Of a stretch of DNA of 64,000 bases, positions 11,255-30,633 are shown in pieces. Position numbers and translations under genes: made by a program. A model generated the notes under the pieces. It made no database searches, was not told where the DNA came from, and saw only the letters and a list, made by a program, of their open reading frames with translations. Position 1 is the stretch's first letter. The number at the start of each line of letters is the position of its first letter. The stretch comes from Maritimibacter sp. HL-12. Lineage in GTDB: Bacteria > Pseudomonadota > Alphaproteobacteria > Rhodobacterales > Rhodobacteraceae. The stretch spans positions 1,978,122 through 2,042,121 of the forward strand of contig NZ_FXBQ01000001.1 of NCBI RefSeq assembly GCF_900177545.1, written 5' to 3'.

Positions 11255-11707
11255 ATGGCCAAGAAGGTCGCCGGCAAGATGAAGCTGCAGATCCCTGCAG
11301 GTCAGGCCAACCCGTCGCCGCCCGTGGGCCCCGCCCTCGGTCAGCGCGGCATCAACATCATGGAATTCTGCAAGGCGTTCAACGCCAAGACGCAGGAGAT
11401 GGAGCAGGGCGCGCCCTGCCCGACCGAGATCACCTACTACGCCGACAAGTCGTTCACGATGAACATCAAGACCCCGCCGGCGTCGTATTTCCTCAAGAAG
11501 GCCGCCGGCCTCAAGCCCGTGGGCAAGCGTAACCGTCCGCGCGGCGGCGACAAGCCCGGCCGCGAGGTGATCGCCAGCGTTACCGTCAAGCAGGTGCGCG
11601 AGATCGCGGAAGCCAAGATGAAGGATCTCAACGCCGTCGATATCGAGGGTGCGATGAAGATCATCGTCGGCTCCGCGCAGTCGATGGGTATCGAGGTGAA
11701 AGGTTGA
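11255..11707 (+). CDS. rplK: 50S ribosomal protein L11
   Basis: L11 forms the base of the GTPase-associated stalk and binds 23S rRNA. The 150-residue protein contains [20 protein letters not shown] near the N terminus (the hinge and thiostrepton region) and ends [12 protein letters not shown]. It overlaps no gene and is followed by rplA after 4 bases, so the two are co-translated. Confidence 0.98.
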   Translation: MAKKVAGKMKLQIPAGQANPSPPVGPALGQRGINIMEFCKAFNAKTQEMEQGAPCPTEITYYADKSFTMNIKTPPASYFLKKAAGLKPVGKRNRPRGGDKPGREVIASVTVKQVREIAEAKMKDLNAVDIEGAMKIIVGSAQSMGIEVKG

Positions 11708-11711
11708 TCTG

Positions 11712-12410
11712 ATGGCAAAAGTTGGAAAACGCACCCGCTCCGCCCGCGAGGCCTTCGTCGGCAAGGAAAACATCACCGTCGAGGAAGCCGTCACGCTGAT
11801 CAAGGCGAACGCCAAGACCAAGTTCGACGAGACCGTCGAGATCGCGGTCAACCTCGGGGTCGATCCCCGCCACGCCGACCAGATGGTGCGCGGCAAGGTT
11901 TCGCTGCCGAACGGCACTGGCAAGACCATGCGCGTCGCGGTCTTCGCCCGGGGCGACAAGGCCGATGAAGCCAAGGCCGCCGGTGCCGATATCGTTGGCG
12001 CCGAAGACCTGATGGAAACCGTGCAGGGCGGCAAGATCGAATTCGATCGCTGCATCGCCACGCCCGACATGATGCCGATCGTCGGCCGTCTGGGCAAGAT
12101 CCTCGGACCGCGCAACCTGATGCCGAACCCGAAGATCGGCACGGTGACGATGGACGTGAAAGAGGCCGTCGAAGCCGCCAAGGGCGGCGAGGTCCAGTTC
12201 AAGGTCGAAAAGGCGGGCGTGGTTCATGCCGGTGTCGGCAAGGTGTCGTTCGACGACGCCAAGCTGGTCGAGAACGTGCGCGCCTTCGTCGATGCGGTGC
12301 AGAAAGCCAAGCCGACCGGTGCCAAGGGCGCTTATCTCAAGAAAGTGTCGCTGTCCTCGACCATGGGGCCGGGTGTCTCGGTCGATATCGACAACGCGAC
12401 CGGCAACTGA
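11712..12410 (+). CDS. rplA: 50S ribosomal protein L1
   Basis: L1 forms the mobile L1 stalk and assists E-site tRNA release. The 232-residue protein shows [21 protein letters not shown] (about residues 118-138), the L1 signature. In other bacteria L1 represses the rplKA mRNA. An intrinsic terminator follows directly, so rplKA is separated from rplJL. Confidence 0.98.
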   Translation: MAKVGKRTRSAREAFVGKENITVEEAVTLIKANAKTKFDETVEIAVNLGVDPRHADQMVRGKVSLPNGTGKTMRVAVFARGDKADEAKAAGADIVGAEDLMETVQGGKIEFDRCIATPDMMPIVGRLGKILGPRNLMPNPKIGTVTMDVKEAVEAAKGGEVQFKVEKAGVVHAGVGKVSFDDAKLVENVRAFVDAVQKAKPTGAKGAYLKKVSLSSTMGPGVSVDIDNATGN

Positions 12411-12435
12411 GCAGGTCCGACAAGCAATCGTCAGA

Positions 12436-12460
12436 AGGGCGCCCCTCGGGGCGTCCTTTT
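12436..12460 (+). terminator. Intrinsic terminator after rplA
   Basis: An AGGGCGCC/GGCGTCCT stem (one G-U pair) with a 6-base loop is followed by TTTT. It also sits at the 3' end of the convergent methyltransferase-like gene, so it may serve both strands. Confidence 0.82.
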
Positions 12461-12471
12461 GCGTTTCCAGA

Positions 12472-13236
12472 TCAGCCCTTCCGGGTCACCATGACCCGGA
12501 CCGCCTTCGCCGCGAAGCCGGCGTCGAGGTTCTCGACATCGCCAAAAGCCGCCAATTCGGCCATCGTGCGCTCGGCGGCCCGGCGGCGCACATCGAGTAT
12601 GATCCTGCCGCCCGGGGTGACGGCATCACGAAAGAACACCGCATAGGTGCTCCACGGATAGTGGAAGCCGCAGGATATGAAGCTCACCACCAGATCCTGC
12701 CCGCGCAGCCGGTCGGGCGATTTCACTGCCGGGTTGAGGGTCTTGATCCGCGATTTGGCGATGCCGTTGGCATTCAGAAACCGCGCGGCCACATCGAGGT
12801 TCGAATAGGCCGAGCCACTTTCCTCAAATCCGAAATGGCGTTCGTCGTTGGTTTCGAGGTCGATCAGGGTGAGTTTTGACTTGAAGTCCTGCGCCAGAAA
12901 GAGATCAAACAACGCATAGCCGCAGCCGATATCGGTCACCTTCTCGGGTGGCGCTTTCTCGAACACCGGGCGCAATTCTTCATATTCGAGGAAGATCAGC
13001 GCCGCCGCACGGCGGACAAGATTATCCGCGCCGATCGTGTCGATGAGATCGAGCAGTGGCTGGTCCTGCCCCGTCGTCCATGCCTTGATGTAGCGGCCCG
13101 GATTGGGCTGATCGCCGATGATTTCGGATCTCTGCAGGATCAGGTTCAGCACATCGTTTCGGGAGAATGCGGTGGTATCGAGAGAGCCGATCCTGTCTGT
13201 TTCCATCATCCGGATCGCGTCATCGAGCTGGATCAT
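12472..13236 (-). CDS. Class I SAM-dependent methyltransferase-like protein
   Basis: This 254-residue protein has a helical N-terminal part and a Rossmann-like core. Motif I is VTDIGCGYALFDLFLA (about residues 98-113), followed by the acidic end of strand 2 (LTLIDLE) and a motif VTPGGRIILDVRRR near residue 210. These support SAM binding. The substrate is not evident; similar proteins occur in sugar or small-molecule methylation loci. It lies downstream of the YkgJ-like gene on the same strand, separated by 112 bases, inserted between rplA and rplJ. Confidence 0.62.
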   Translation of the reverse strand: MIQLDDAIRMMETDRIGSLDTTAFSRNDVLNLILQRSEIIGDQPNPGRYIKAWTTGQDQPLLDLIDTIGADNLVRRAAALIFLEYEELRPVFEKAPPEKVTDIGCGYALFDLFLAQDFKSKLTLIDLETNDERHFGFEESGSAYSNLDVAARFLNANGIAKSRIKTLNPAVKSPDRLRGQDLVVSFISCGFHYPWSTYAVFFRDAVTPGGRIILDVRRRAAERTMAELAAFGDVENLDAGFAAKAVRVMVTRKG

Positions 13237-13348
13237 CTGGCTGCCTTCTGTCCGGAAGATAGGATGCCGCAGGTTCGATCGTCATCCTCACGATCTTTTG
13301 ACAACCCGGAATGCAAAGGTCAACGCCGATGATTGGCAGGCGCGGGGA

Positions 13349-14110
13349 TCACGACGTGCCCTTGCTGGCCCGAACCGCGTCGCGGCAGGCATCCTCCAGT
13401 GCGCGCGACTGGTGCCGGGCGGCGTCGAGGCTCTGTGCCAGGCTCTCACCCGCAACCGCCCCCGCGGCAATCCGGGCGAGGCTGAAGGTGGCGACCCGCG
13501 CCGTGCCCCGAAGGGCATCGCGGGCGAGGGCATTCACGGCGAGATAGTCCAGATGGGTTCCGATCAACCCGGCACCCGGCGCGCTGCCGCCGTTCGCGTT
13601 GACCTCGCAAGCCCCGGCATCGGTTGAGAGGAACGACCGGCAGATCATCGGCCGCGCCTCGTAGGCCCGGCAGCCCCGTGTGGCCGGGTCGAGCGCGGGG
13701 CAGGCGTCGGGGTGCCAGTCGCGCCCGTCGGCCTGGCCCGCGAGCGGGGCGAGGGCCCCGTGCAGCCGCTCGGCCTCGGCCGCGGTGATGGTGCCACCGT
13801 CACCGCCCCTCAGAATACAGCAGAAAGCACACCCCTCGGCGCAGGCCGCGTGCCGCACCGCCTCGGGCGGATCGGCAATCAGCGTCTCGCGCACCGCCAT
13901 GCCGATGGTGAAGGCGGCCCCGCCGCTTGCCAGATCGGTGATCACCTCGCCGGATGCGCGCCCGTGCCGCTCCGCGGTGGCCAGATAGGCATCGAGCAGC
14001 CGCCGGGCGCGTTCGGTCGCGGAGGTGCCTGCGCCCTTGGCCCGCGCCTTGCACAGCCGTGCCCGCAGGCCGGTGAGTTTTTCGCCATTGCCGCCGATTC
14101 GCGATATCAT
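13349..14110 (-). CDS. YkgJ family cysteine-cluster protein
   Basis: This 253-residue protein has the zinc or iron-binding cluster CAEGCAFCC followed by CPALDPATRGCRAYEARPM and ICRSF, the spaced cysteine pattern of the YkgJ/CxxCxxCC family. The function is unknown; a metal-binding role is likely from the cysteines. The start at 14110 (MISRIGGNG) is chosen because the upstream open frame runs into the rplJ leader. The gene is divergent from rplJ, and its promoter region overlaps the rplJ upstream region. Confidence 0.75.
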   Translation of the reverse strand: MISRIGGNGEKLTGLRARLCKARAKGAGTSATERARRLLDAYLATAERHGRASGEVITDLASGGAAFTIGMAVRETLIADPPEAVRHAACAEGCAFCCILRGGDGGTITAAEAERLHGALAPLAGQADGRDWHPDACPALDPATRGCRAYEARPMICRSFLSTDAGACEVNANGGSAPGAGLIGTHLDYLAVNALARDALRGTARVATFSLARIAAGAVAGESLAQSLDAARHQSRALEDACRDAVRASKGTS

Positions 14111-14472
14111 GGCCGCGCCGCCTCCCGTCGTCTCGATCTTGCCAGGCGGAAGATTTTCGCGCAGTATAGGGCCCTGTCCGAAAGGAACGAAGCCCCAACC
14201 CGAAATCGGGGCTTCCAATTTCCGGCGCGAACCACTAAACCGCTCGCGACCGGTCGCCCGATTCCATCGTGGCGGCCTGTCGATTCGTCCGAGACGGTGG
14301 GTGGCGGCCGCAAAGCCCCATAAATCCTGCCCGAGACGGGTAAACCAGATTTCTTCGGGCAGCCATGCTCCCGGGGCGACTTGGACGGACCCGTGCGGAC
14401 CCGACATCGGGCCGACAAGCCCGGTGAAACATGAGCCGGGAGGGTCACACCTCCCATACTTGGAGTGAAACT
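14111..14472 (+). promoter_or_regulatory. rplJ upstream leader region (putative L10 autoregulatory leader)
   Basis: This 362-base gap holds no gene. It contains a -10-like TATAGG at 14165-14170, with TTGCCA 20 bases before it (spacing long). A hairpin GAAGCCCC...GGGGCTTC follows at about 14188-14215. A stem GGGAGG/CCTCCC (14438-14443 and 14450-14455) lies just before the SD TTGGAG at 14461-14465. Long structured leaders bound by L10(L12)4 are the rule for rplJL operons; the specific L10 site is not resolved here. Confidence 0.45.
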
Positions 14473-14985
14473 GTGGATAGAGCCCAGAAAGAGAAAGTGG
14501 TCGAGGAACTCGGCCAGATCTTCGAAAGCTCTGGCGTCGTGGTGGTTGCCCATTACGAAGGTCTCACGGTTGCTGAGATGCAGGACCTGCGCGGACGCAT
14601 GCGCGAAGCGGGCGGGTCGGTGCGTGTTGCCAAGAACAAGCTCGCCAAGATCGCCCTTGATGGAAAGCCGGTCGCTTCGATCGCCGAATACCTCGAGGGG
14701 ATGACCGTTCTCGCCTATTCCGAAGACCCCGTGGCTGCGGCCAAGGTCATGGATAAGTACGCCAAGGACAACGACAAGCTCGTGATCCTCGGCGGTGCCA
14801 TGGGTGAGACGGCGCTGGATCTGGCCGGTGTCAAGGCGGTTGCCGCTATGCCGTCGCGTGAAGAGCTCATCGCTCAGATCGTGTCGCAGATCGGTGCACC
14901 TGCTGCGAACATCGCCGGGGCGATTGGCGCACCTGCTTCCAACATCGCATCCATCCTTTCCACCATCGAGGAAAAGGCTGCGTAA
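14473..14985 (+). CDS. rplJ: 50S ribosomal protein L10
   Basis: L10 anchors the L7/L12 dimers on the ribosomal stalk. The 170-residue protein starts at GTG 14473 ([17 protein letters not shown]), preceded by GGAG at 14462-14465. An in-frame ATG at 14431 would add 14 non-homologous residues and lies inside the leader. The alanine-rich C-terminal helix ([20 protein letters not shown]) is the L12-binding spine. rplL follows after 69 bases. Confidence 0.96.
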   Translation: MDRAQKEKVVEELGQIFESSGVVVVAHYEGLTVAEMQDLRGRMREAGGSVRVAKNKLAKIALDGKPVASIAEYLEGMTVLAYSEDPVAAAKVMDKYAKDNDKLVILGGAMGETALDLAGVKAVAAMPSREELIAQIVSQIGAPAANIAGAIGAPASNIASILSTIEEKAA

Positions 14986-15054
14986 GCAATCGAAGGACCG
15001 ACGTATGCGCAAGCGCAAAGACGTTGGAACACATCTGAAAGAACGGAAATCAAA

Positions 15055-15429
15055 ATGGCTGATCTGAAAAAACTTGCCGAAGAGATCGTGGGTCTGACCC
15101 TTCTCGAAGCCCAGGAACTGAAAACCATCCTCAAGGATGAATATGGCATCGAGCCCGCCGCCGGCGGCGCTGTCATGATGGCTGGCCCGGCTGGCGATGC
15201 CGGCGCTGCCGAAGAAGAAAAGACCGAGTTCGACGTCGTGCTGAAGAGCGCCGGCGCCAACAAGATCGCGGTCATCAAGGAAGTCCGTGGCCTCACCGGC
15301 CTTGGCCTGAAAGAAGCCAAGGACCTCGTGGAAGCTGGCGGCAAGATCAAGGAAGGTGTCTCCAAGGCGGAAGCCGAAGAGGTGCAGAAAAAACTCCAGG
15401 AAGCCGGCGCCGAAGTCGAGCTGGCCTGA
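15055..15429 (+). CDS. rplL: 50S ribosomal protein L7/L12
   Basis: This 124-residue protein has the N-terminal dimerisation helices ([20 protein letters not shown]), an alanine/glycine-rich hinge (about residues 36-52), and the C-terminal factor-binding domain with [20 protein letters not shown]. It is present in several copies per ribosome. Two strong hairpins lie between it and rpoB. Confidence 0.98.
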   Translation: MADLKKLAEEIVGLTLLEAQELKTILKDEYGIEPAAGGAVMMAGPAGDAGAAEEEKTEFDVVLKSAGANKIAVIKEVRGLTGLGLKEAKDLVEAGGKIKEGVSKAEAEEVQKKLQEAGAEVELA

Positions 15430-15437
15430 GGGTCACA

Positions 15438-15536
15438 GGGGCGAAGCCCCGCGAAAATGTTGGCTGGGCCCGGAGAAATCCGGGTCCAGCCGAACCTGTC
15501 TTGGAAAGGGCTTGGGCGCTCTGAGCCCTTCCCAAG
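15438..15536 (+). promoter_or_regulatory. Tandem hairpins in the rplL-rpoB spacer
   Basis: Three stems are visible: GGGGC-GAA-GCCCC (15438-15450); a 13-bp stem GGCTGGGCCCGGA with GAAA loop (15462-15491, one G-U); and a 13-bp stem CTTGGAAAGGGCT with AGCCCTTCCCAAG (15500-15512, 15524-15536, one mismatch). No U-run follows any of them. In E. coli this spacer holds an attenuator and an RNase III site, so a processing or attenuation role is likely. Confidence 0.6.
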
Positions 15537-15668
15537 GCGCGGTTCGAGGATCGGGAGGCGGCCTGTGGGAGGGCTGCCAGGTATGGATCTGAACCCCCAT
15601 TTCGAACGGTGCGCGAGCCGAAGCCCGGCGGCTACGCGCATCAGTGAGAAAAGAAAGGCTTACACCTG

Positions 15669-19808
<4,140 letters not shown>

Positions 19809-19814
19809 CGGCGC

Positions 19815-19860
19815 AGGGGCCTTCAAGGGCCCTTGGGAAGGCTTTGTGAAGAGTCTTCCC
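19815..19860 (+). promoter_or_regulatory. Two hairpins in the rpoB-rpoC spacer
   Basis: A 7-bp stem (AGGGGCC at 19815-19821 with GGCCCTT at 19828-19834) is followed at once by a 9-bp stem (GGGAAGGCT at 19835-19843 with AGTCTTCCC at 19852-19860). No T-run follows, so these look like mRNA processing or stability elements, not terminators. Confidence 0.5.
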
Positions 19861-19898
19861 GCCGCTCCCCCCTACCGCACGACTTCAAGGATTTGAAA

Positions 19899-24167
<4,269 letters not shown>

Positions 24168-24191
24168 TCGCCGCACGCCCGATCCGGGATC

Positions 24192-24223
24192 AAAGCCCCG
24201 CCGCATCGCCGGCGGGGCTTTTT
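24192..24223 (+). terminator. Intrinsic terminator after rpoC
   Basis: A 12-bp stem AAAGCCCCGCCG (24192-24203) with its complement (24210-24221), a 6-base loop and a T-run. Confidence 0.93.
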
Positions 24224-24334
24224 CGTGGCCGGCCGAAACCTCCTGGCCAGTGCCCGGGCCGGAACAGTCCGACCCCATTGGCGAAACGCCTGATTGGACT
24301 TTTCGCCCCAATCGGGTTCTGACATAGTTTGCCC

Positions 24335-25198
24335 ATGTCCGAGGTGGAAAACAGCACGGTAAACGGGGTTCAGGTTCTGGGCCTGTGTCGTTTTTCGGTG
24401 CCTTCGAAGGGTGCCTTCAAGGTCCATCACCACCACGTCGCCAACCGCCGTGCCTTTCTCTACGAGCCCAAGCGCCTCGCCTTGCGCTTCACCTGGTTCG
24501 AGCATGTCGTGCTGCCTGGCATTGCCGCGCAGAAAGACCCGAACTTCAAGCTCGTGGTCGTGCTCGGAGAAGACATGCCCGAGCCATGGCGGTCGCGGAT
24601 GCTCGCCCATGTCTCGGCGATCCCGCAGCTCGTGGCCGAATTCGTGCCGCCCGAGGATCACCGCAAGGTTTGCGCCGATGCCATCGCCCGCCATATCGAC
24701 CCGGAGGCGGAGGCGGTGCTGCAATTCCGCCACGACGACGACGACGCGGTTTCGGTCGATTTCGTCCGGCGGCTGCGGCGCGATTTCCGCAAGACGCGCA
24801 AGTTGTTCGATGCCACCGGCCTGATGGCGATCGACTATGCGCGCGGCATCAACCTGTTCGATACTGGCGGGAGCCTCACGCCCTATCCGCGCTTCGAGGC
24901 CTTTCTCGGCATTGCCTTCGCGGTCTGCACCCGGCCGAGCGACGGCAACCACGTGCTCGATTTCATGCATCACGTGATCTGGCAATCCATGCCGGTGGTC
25001 ACCCAGAGCGACGCCTACATGTGGTTGCGCGGCGTGCATGGCACCAACGACAGCGGCGGCCCGAAGCCGGTGGCGCATTTCGAGGCCGATCCGGCCGAGC
25101 TGCGCCGGGTCTTGCGGCAACGTTTCCGTGTTGATCTGCCCGGCTTCAAACAGGCCCTGCAAGGCTGGCGCGACGAGCACGGCGAGGCCGCCGAGTGA
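24335..25198 (+). CDS. Putative glycosyltransferase (rhamnosyl transferase family)
   Basis: This 287-residue soluble protein starts at ATG 24335 (an in-frame TTG lies 6 bases upstream). It has an N-terminal VLGLCRFSVPSKGAF segment, LVVVLGEDMPEPWRSRM, and an acidic FRHDDDDAVSVDFV motif near residues 129-142 that looks like the DxD-type nucleotide-sugar/metal site. The layout fits the 'putative rhamnosyl transferase' family. The acceptor is unknown; a surface polysaccharide is the likely one. The stop overlaps the next gene by 4 bases (GTGA). Confidence 0.6.
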   Translation: MSEVENSTVNGVQVLGLCRFSVPSKGAFKVHHHHVANRRAFLYEPKRLALRFTWFEHVVLPGIAAQKDPNFKLVVVLGEDMPEPWRSRMLAHVSAIPQLVAEFVPPEDHRKVCADAIARHIDPEAEAVLQFRHDDDDAVSVDFVRRLRRDFRKTRKLFDATGLMAIDYARGINLFDTGGSLTPYPRFEAFLGIAFAVCTRPSDGNHVLDFMHHVIWQSMPVVTQSDAYMWLRGVHGTNDSGGPKPVAHFEADPAELRRVLRQRFRVDLPGFKQALQGWRDEHGEAAE

Positions 25199-26091
25199 CT
25201 CCAGACGCAAGTTTGCGGCGCTCCGACAACCTGCGCGGCGCGGGGCTGATGATGCTCTCGATGGCCGCCTTCACGTTAAACGACACCGCGATCAAGGCCC
25301 TGGGCGACAGCGTTCCGCTGGCCCAGGCAATCTTCCTGCGCGGGGTGATGAGCACCGCGCTGATCTACCTCGCGGCAAGGCACATCGGTGCCATCCGTCT
25401 GAACCTGCCGCGCCGCGACTGGGCGCTCATCGTCCTGCGCAGCCTTGCCGATCTCGGCGCGACCTTCCTCTTCCTCGCCGCCCTCATGCGAATGCCGCTG
25501 GCCAACCTGACGGCGATCCTGCAAGCCTTGCCGCTCACCGTGGCGCTGGCCGCGGCGCTGGTGTTTGGCGAGCCGCTGGGCTGGCGAAGGCTCGCCGCGA
25601 TCGCGATCGGCTTCGTCGGCGTGATGCTGATCGTTCGTCCGGGGCCGGGGGGCTTCGATATCCACGCCCTCTACGCGCTCGGGGCGGTCGGGTTCGTCAC
25701 CATCCGCGATCTCGCCGCGCGCAGGCTTTCGCCCGCAGCGCCTTCCATGACCGTGGCGCTCGTCGGCGCGGCAGTGATCATGCTGGCGTCAGGATTGCTC
25801 GCGGCGATGCAGGGCTGGCAGCCCGTGGGTCGCACCGACCTCGGCCTCCTCGCGCTTGCGGCGGTGTTCATCTTCGCCGGTTACCTTGCCTCGGTGATGA
25901 CGATGCGGGTGGGTGAAATCGGCCTTGTCGCGCCGTTTCGCTACACCGGCTTGATCTGGGCACTTGTCCTGGGCTGGCTGGTGTTCGGCGACTGGCCGAC
26001 GCCGCTGACCCTTTTCGGTGCCGCCATCGTCGTTGCAACCGGGCTGTTCACGCTCCTGCGCGAACGTGCGCTCGCCCGTCAGGCCCGCTGA
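25195..26091 (+). CDS. DMT superfamily (EamA) transporter
   Basis: This 298-residue protein has ten predicted hydrophobic helices and two EamA repeats (about residues 15-145 and 155-290), with the typical end-of-repeat motif FGEPLGWRRLAAIAIGFVGV in the first. Such proteins export or import small metabolites. It begins at GTG 25195, overlapping the stop of the glycosyltransferase, so the two are a coupled pair placed between rpoC and rpsL. The substrate is unknown. Confidence 0.85.
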   Translation: MTPDASLRRSDNLRGAGLMMLSMAAFTLNDTAIKALGDSVPLAQAIFLRGVMSTALIYLAARHIGAIRLNLPRRDWALIVLRSLADLGATFLFLAALMRMPLANLTAILQALPLTVALAAALVFGEPLGWRRLAAIAIGFVGVMLIVRPGPGGFDIHALYALGAVGFVTIRDLAARRLSPAAPSMTVALVGAAVIMLASGLLAAMQGWQPVGRTDLGLLALAAVFIFAGYLASVMTMRVGEIGLVAPFRYTGLIWALVLGWLVFGDWPTPLTLFGAAIVVATGLFTLLRERALARQAR

Positions 26092-26118
26092 TTGCCGGGT
26101 TCCGGCACCGAACCCTTG

Positions 26119-26147
26119 TTGACAACCCCTCCGACTCCCCATATACG
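26119..26147 (+). promoter_or_regulatory. Candidate promoter of the str operon (rpsL)
   Basis: A consensus -35 TTGACA (26119-26124), a 17-base spacer and TATACG (26142-26147). The transcript would have a leader of about 210 bases before rpsL, containing a stem GATC-GGGC-loop-GCCC-GATC around 26210-26231. Confidence 0.72.
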
Positions 26148-26366
26148 CCGCCTCATTCGGGCAACCGGTCAAACCCGCGCGCCTGCATCAGAGTTGAAGT
26201 GGACAAGATCCGGGCAATCGCCCCGATCCTCTGGAAACCCACCGCGTCGCCTCAAGTAAAGGGGCGGGTGCGGCGGATTGCGTTTTGCGGACGCGTGAGG
26301 CGCAGAACAGATTAACCGGGGCGCGCGCCCCATGAACAGAGTGTTGCAACACGGGGACGAGACCCA

Positions 26367-26738
26367 ATGCCAACGATCCAGCAGCTGATCCGCAAGCCGC
26401 GGCAGCCCAAAATCAAACGTTCCAAGTCGGTGCACCTGGAATCCTGCCCGCAGAAGCGCGGCGTCTGCACCCGCGTCTATACCACGACGCCGAAGAAGCC
26501 GAACTCGGCCATGCGGAAGGTTGCCAAGGTGCGCCTGTCGAACGGCTTCGAGGTGATCAGCTACATCCCCGGCGAGAGCCACAACCTGCAGGAGCACTCG
26601 GTCGTGCTCATCCGTGGCGGCCGTGTGAAAGACCTTCCCGGTGTGCGCTACCACATCCTGCGCGGTGTGCTCGATACCCAGGGCGTCAAAGACCGTCGCC
26701 AGCGTCGTTCGAAATACGGCGCGAAGCGTCCGAAGTAA
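26367..26738 (+). CDS. rpsL: 30S ribosomal protein S12
   Basis: S12 sits at the decoding centre. The 123-residue protein contains [18 protein letters not shown] with wild-type lysines at the streptomycin/dependence sites, [18 protein letters not shown] and the basic C terminus [12 protein letters not shown]. It is preceded by a long leader and followed by rpsG after 12 bases, too little room for the E. coli-type S7 repressor site between the two genes. Confidence 0.99.
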   Translation: MPTIQQLIRKPRQPKIKRSKSVHLESCPQKRGVCTRVYTTTPKKPNSAMRKVAKVRLSNGFEVISYIPGESHNLQEHSVVLIRGGRVKDLPGVRYHILRGVLDTQGVKDRRQRRSKYGAKRPK

Positions 26739-27221
<483 letters not shown>

Positions 27222-27233
27222 GAGGCCCTTTCC

Positions 27234-29357
27234 ATGGCACGCGATTATCCCCTCGAGCGCTACCGCAACTTCGGTATCATGGCCCACATCGACGCGGGCA
27301 AGACGACGACGACCGAGCGCATCCTTTTCTACACCGGCAAGTCCCACAAGATCGGCGAAGTCCATGACGGCGCCGCCACGATGGACTGGATGGAGCAGGA
27401 GCAGGAACGCGGCATCACCATCACCTCGGCCGCAACGACGACCTTCTGGCAGCGCCAGGAAGATCCGACCGCCGAGGGTATCTCCGACACCAAGTACCGG
27501 TTCAACATCATCGACACCCCCGGCCACGTCGACTTCACCATCGAAGTCGAGCGGTCTCTGGCCGTGCTCGACGGCGCGGTTGCGCTGCTCGATGCCAACG
27601 CCGGTGTCGAGCCGCAAACCGAAACCGTGTGGCGTCAGGCCGACCGCTACAAGGTGCCGCGCATGGTGTTCGTCAACAAGATGGACAAGATCGGGGCCGA
27701 CTTCTTCAACTGCGTGCGCATGATCAAGGACCGCACCGGGGCCACCCCGGTTCCGGTAAACTTCCCGATCGGTGCCGAGGACAACCTCGAAGGCATCGTC
27801 GATCTCATCAAGATGGAAGAATGGGTCTGGAAGGGCGAAGACCTGGGGGCCTCCTGGGTGCGCCAGCCGATCCGCGACGATCTTGCCGCCACCGCCGAAG
27901 AATGGCGCTCGCACCTGGTCGAGCACGCCGTCGAGATGGACGATGACGCGATGGAAGCCTACCTCGAGGGCAACGAGCCCGACGAGGCGACCCTGCGCAA
28001 GCTGGTCCGCAAGGGCACGCTGAGCATGTCCTTCGTGCCGGTTCTGGGTGGTTCGGCGTTCAAGAACAAGGGCGTCCAGCCGCTGCTCAACGCGGTGATC
28101 GACTTCCTGCCCGGTCCGCTCGACGTGCCCGCCTACATGGGCTTTGCCCCCGGCGACGAAACGGAAACGCGCGATCTCGCCCGTTCCGCCGACGATAGCC
28201 AGCCTTTCGCGGGCCTCGCCTTCAAGGTCATGAACGACCCCTTCGTGGGTTCGCTCACCTTCACGCGCATCTATTCGGGTGTGCTGAAGAAAGGCGACGG
28301 CATCGTGAACTCGACCAAGGGCAAGCGCGAGCGCATCGGCCGGATGATGATGATGCACTCCAACAACCGCGAGGAAATCGAAGAGGCCTTCGCGGGCGAC
28401 ATCATCGCGCTGGCCGGCCTGAAGGAAACCACCACCGGCGACACCCTGTGTGACGCGCAGAAACAGGTGGTGCTCGAGACCATGAGCTTCCCCGATCCGG
28501 TCATCGAAATCGCGGTCGAGCCGAAAACCAAGGCCGACCAGGAAAAGATGGCCCAGGCGCTTCAACGCCTGTCGGCGGAAGATCCCTCGTTCCGCGTCGA
28601 AACCGATCTCGAATCGGGCCAGACGATCATGAAGGGCATGGGCGAACTTCACCTCGACATCCTCGTCGACCGGATGAAGCGCGAGTTCAAGGTCGAGGCC
28701 AACATCGGCGCGCCGCAGGTGGCTTACCGCGAGACCATCGGTCACGCGATCGAGCACACCTACACCCACAAGAAACAGTCGGGTGGGTCGGGCCAGTACG
28801 CCGAGGTCAAGCTCGAGATCGCGCCGACCGAAGCCGGCGAAGGCTATTCCTTCGAGAGCCGCATCGTCGGTGGCGCGGTGCCGAAGGAATACATCCCCGG
28901 CGTCGAGAAGGGCATCAAGTCGGTGATGGATTCGGGCCCGATTGCCGGCTTCCCGGTGATCGACTTCAAGGTGGCGCTGGTCGACGGCAAGTTCCACGAC
29001 GTCGACTCCTCGGTCCTCGCTTTCGAGATCGCCAGCCGCATGTGCATGCGCGAAGGTCTCAAGAAGGCCGGTGCCAAGCTGCTGGAACCGATGATGAAGG
29101 TCGAGGTGGTGACGCCGGAAGAATACACCGGCAACATCATCGGCGATCTGACCTCGCGTCGTGGCCAGGTTTCCGGCCAGGAGCCGCGCGGCAATGCCGT
29201 GGCGATCGCGGCCTTCGTGCCGCTGGCCAACATGTTCGGCTACATCAACACGCTGCGGTCGATGTCGTCGGGCCGCGCCCAGTTCACCATGCAGTTCGAC
29301 CATTACGAGCCGGTTCCGCAGAACATCTCCGACGAGATCCAGGCGAAATACGCTTAA
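27234..29357 (+). CDS. fusA: Elongation factor G
   Basis: EF-G drives translocation of tRNA and mRNA. The 707-residue protein has the G1 motif [14 protein letters not shown] (about 17-30), [17 protein letters not shown], and domains III-V (SEDPSFR-like [20 protein letters not shown], then the C-terminal [21 protein letters not shown]). It lies in the conserved rpsLG-fusA-tuf order. Confidence 0.99.
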   Translation: MARDYPLERYRNFGIMAHIDAGKTTTTERILFYTGKSHKIGEVHDGAATMDWMEQEQERGITITSAATTTFWQRQEDPTAEGISDTKYRFNIIDTPGHVDFTIEVERSLAVLDGAVALLDANAGVEPQTETVWRQADRYKVPRMVFVNKMDKIGADFFNCVRMIKDRTGATPVPVNFPIGAEDNLEGIVDLIKMEEWVWKGEDLGASWVRQPIRDDLAATAEEWRSHLVEHAVEMDDDAMEAYLEGNEPDEATLRKLVRKGTLSMSFVPVLGGSAFKNKGVQPLLNAVIDFLPGPLDVPAYMGFAPGDETETRDLARSADDSQPFAGLAFKVMNDPFVGSLTFTRIYSGVLKKGDGIVNSTKGKRERIGRMMMMHSNNREEIEEAFAGDIIALAGLKETTTGDTLCDAQKQVVLETMSFPDPVIEIAVEPKTKADQEKMAQALQRLSAEDPSFRVETDLESGQTIMKGMGELHLDILVDRMKREFKVEANIGAPQVAYRETIGHAIEHTYTHKKQSGGSGQYAEVKLEIAPTEAGEGYSFESRIVGGAVPKEYIPGVEKGIKSVMDSGPIAGFPVIDFKVALVDGKFHDVDSSVLAFEIASRMCMREGLKKAGAKLLEPMMKVEVVTPEEYTGNIIGDLTSRRGQVSGQEPRGNAVAIAAFVPLANMFGYINTLRSMSSGRAQFTMQFDHYEPVPQNISDEIQAKYA

Positions 29358-29364
29358 CCGGGAT

Positions 29365-29416
29365 GGCGGGGTGAACCCCGCCCTACCCACCACCCGTAGG
29401 GCGGGGCTGCCCCGCC
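29365..29416 (+). promoter_or_regulatory. Mutually exclusive hairpins in the fusA-tuf2 spacer
   Basis: Four arms are seen: GGCGGGG (29365-29371), CCCCGCCCTAC (29376-29386), GTAGGGCGGGG (29396-29406), CCCCGCC (29410-29416). Arm 2 can pair with arm 1 (7 bp) or with arm 3 (11 bp), and arm 3 with arm 4. Two small hairpins therefore compete with one larger one just upstream of the tuf SD. The arms also match a dispersed repeat. Confidence 0.5.
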
Positions 29417-29440
29417 ACCCGAAACGAAAAGGAAGACAAG

Positions 29441-30616
<1,176 letters not shown>

Positions 30617-30633
30617 AGACTGGTTCGACGTGG

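Noticed and set aside
26317-26330. GGGGCGCGCGCCCC palindrome before rpsL considered as an operator
   Set aside because: It is a simple GC alternation likely to arise by chance in such GC-rich DNA, and there is no regulator nearby.
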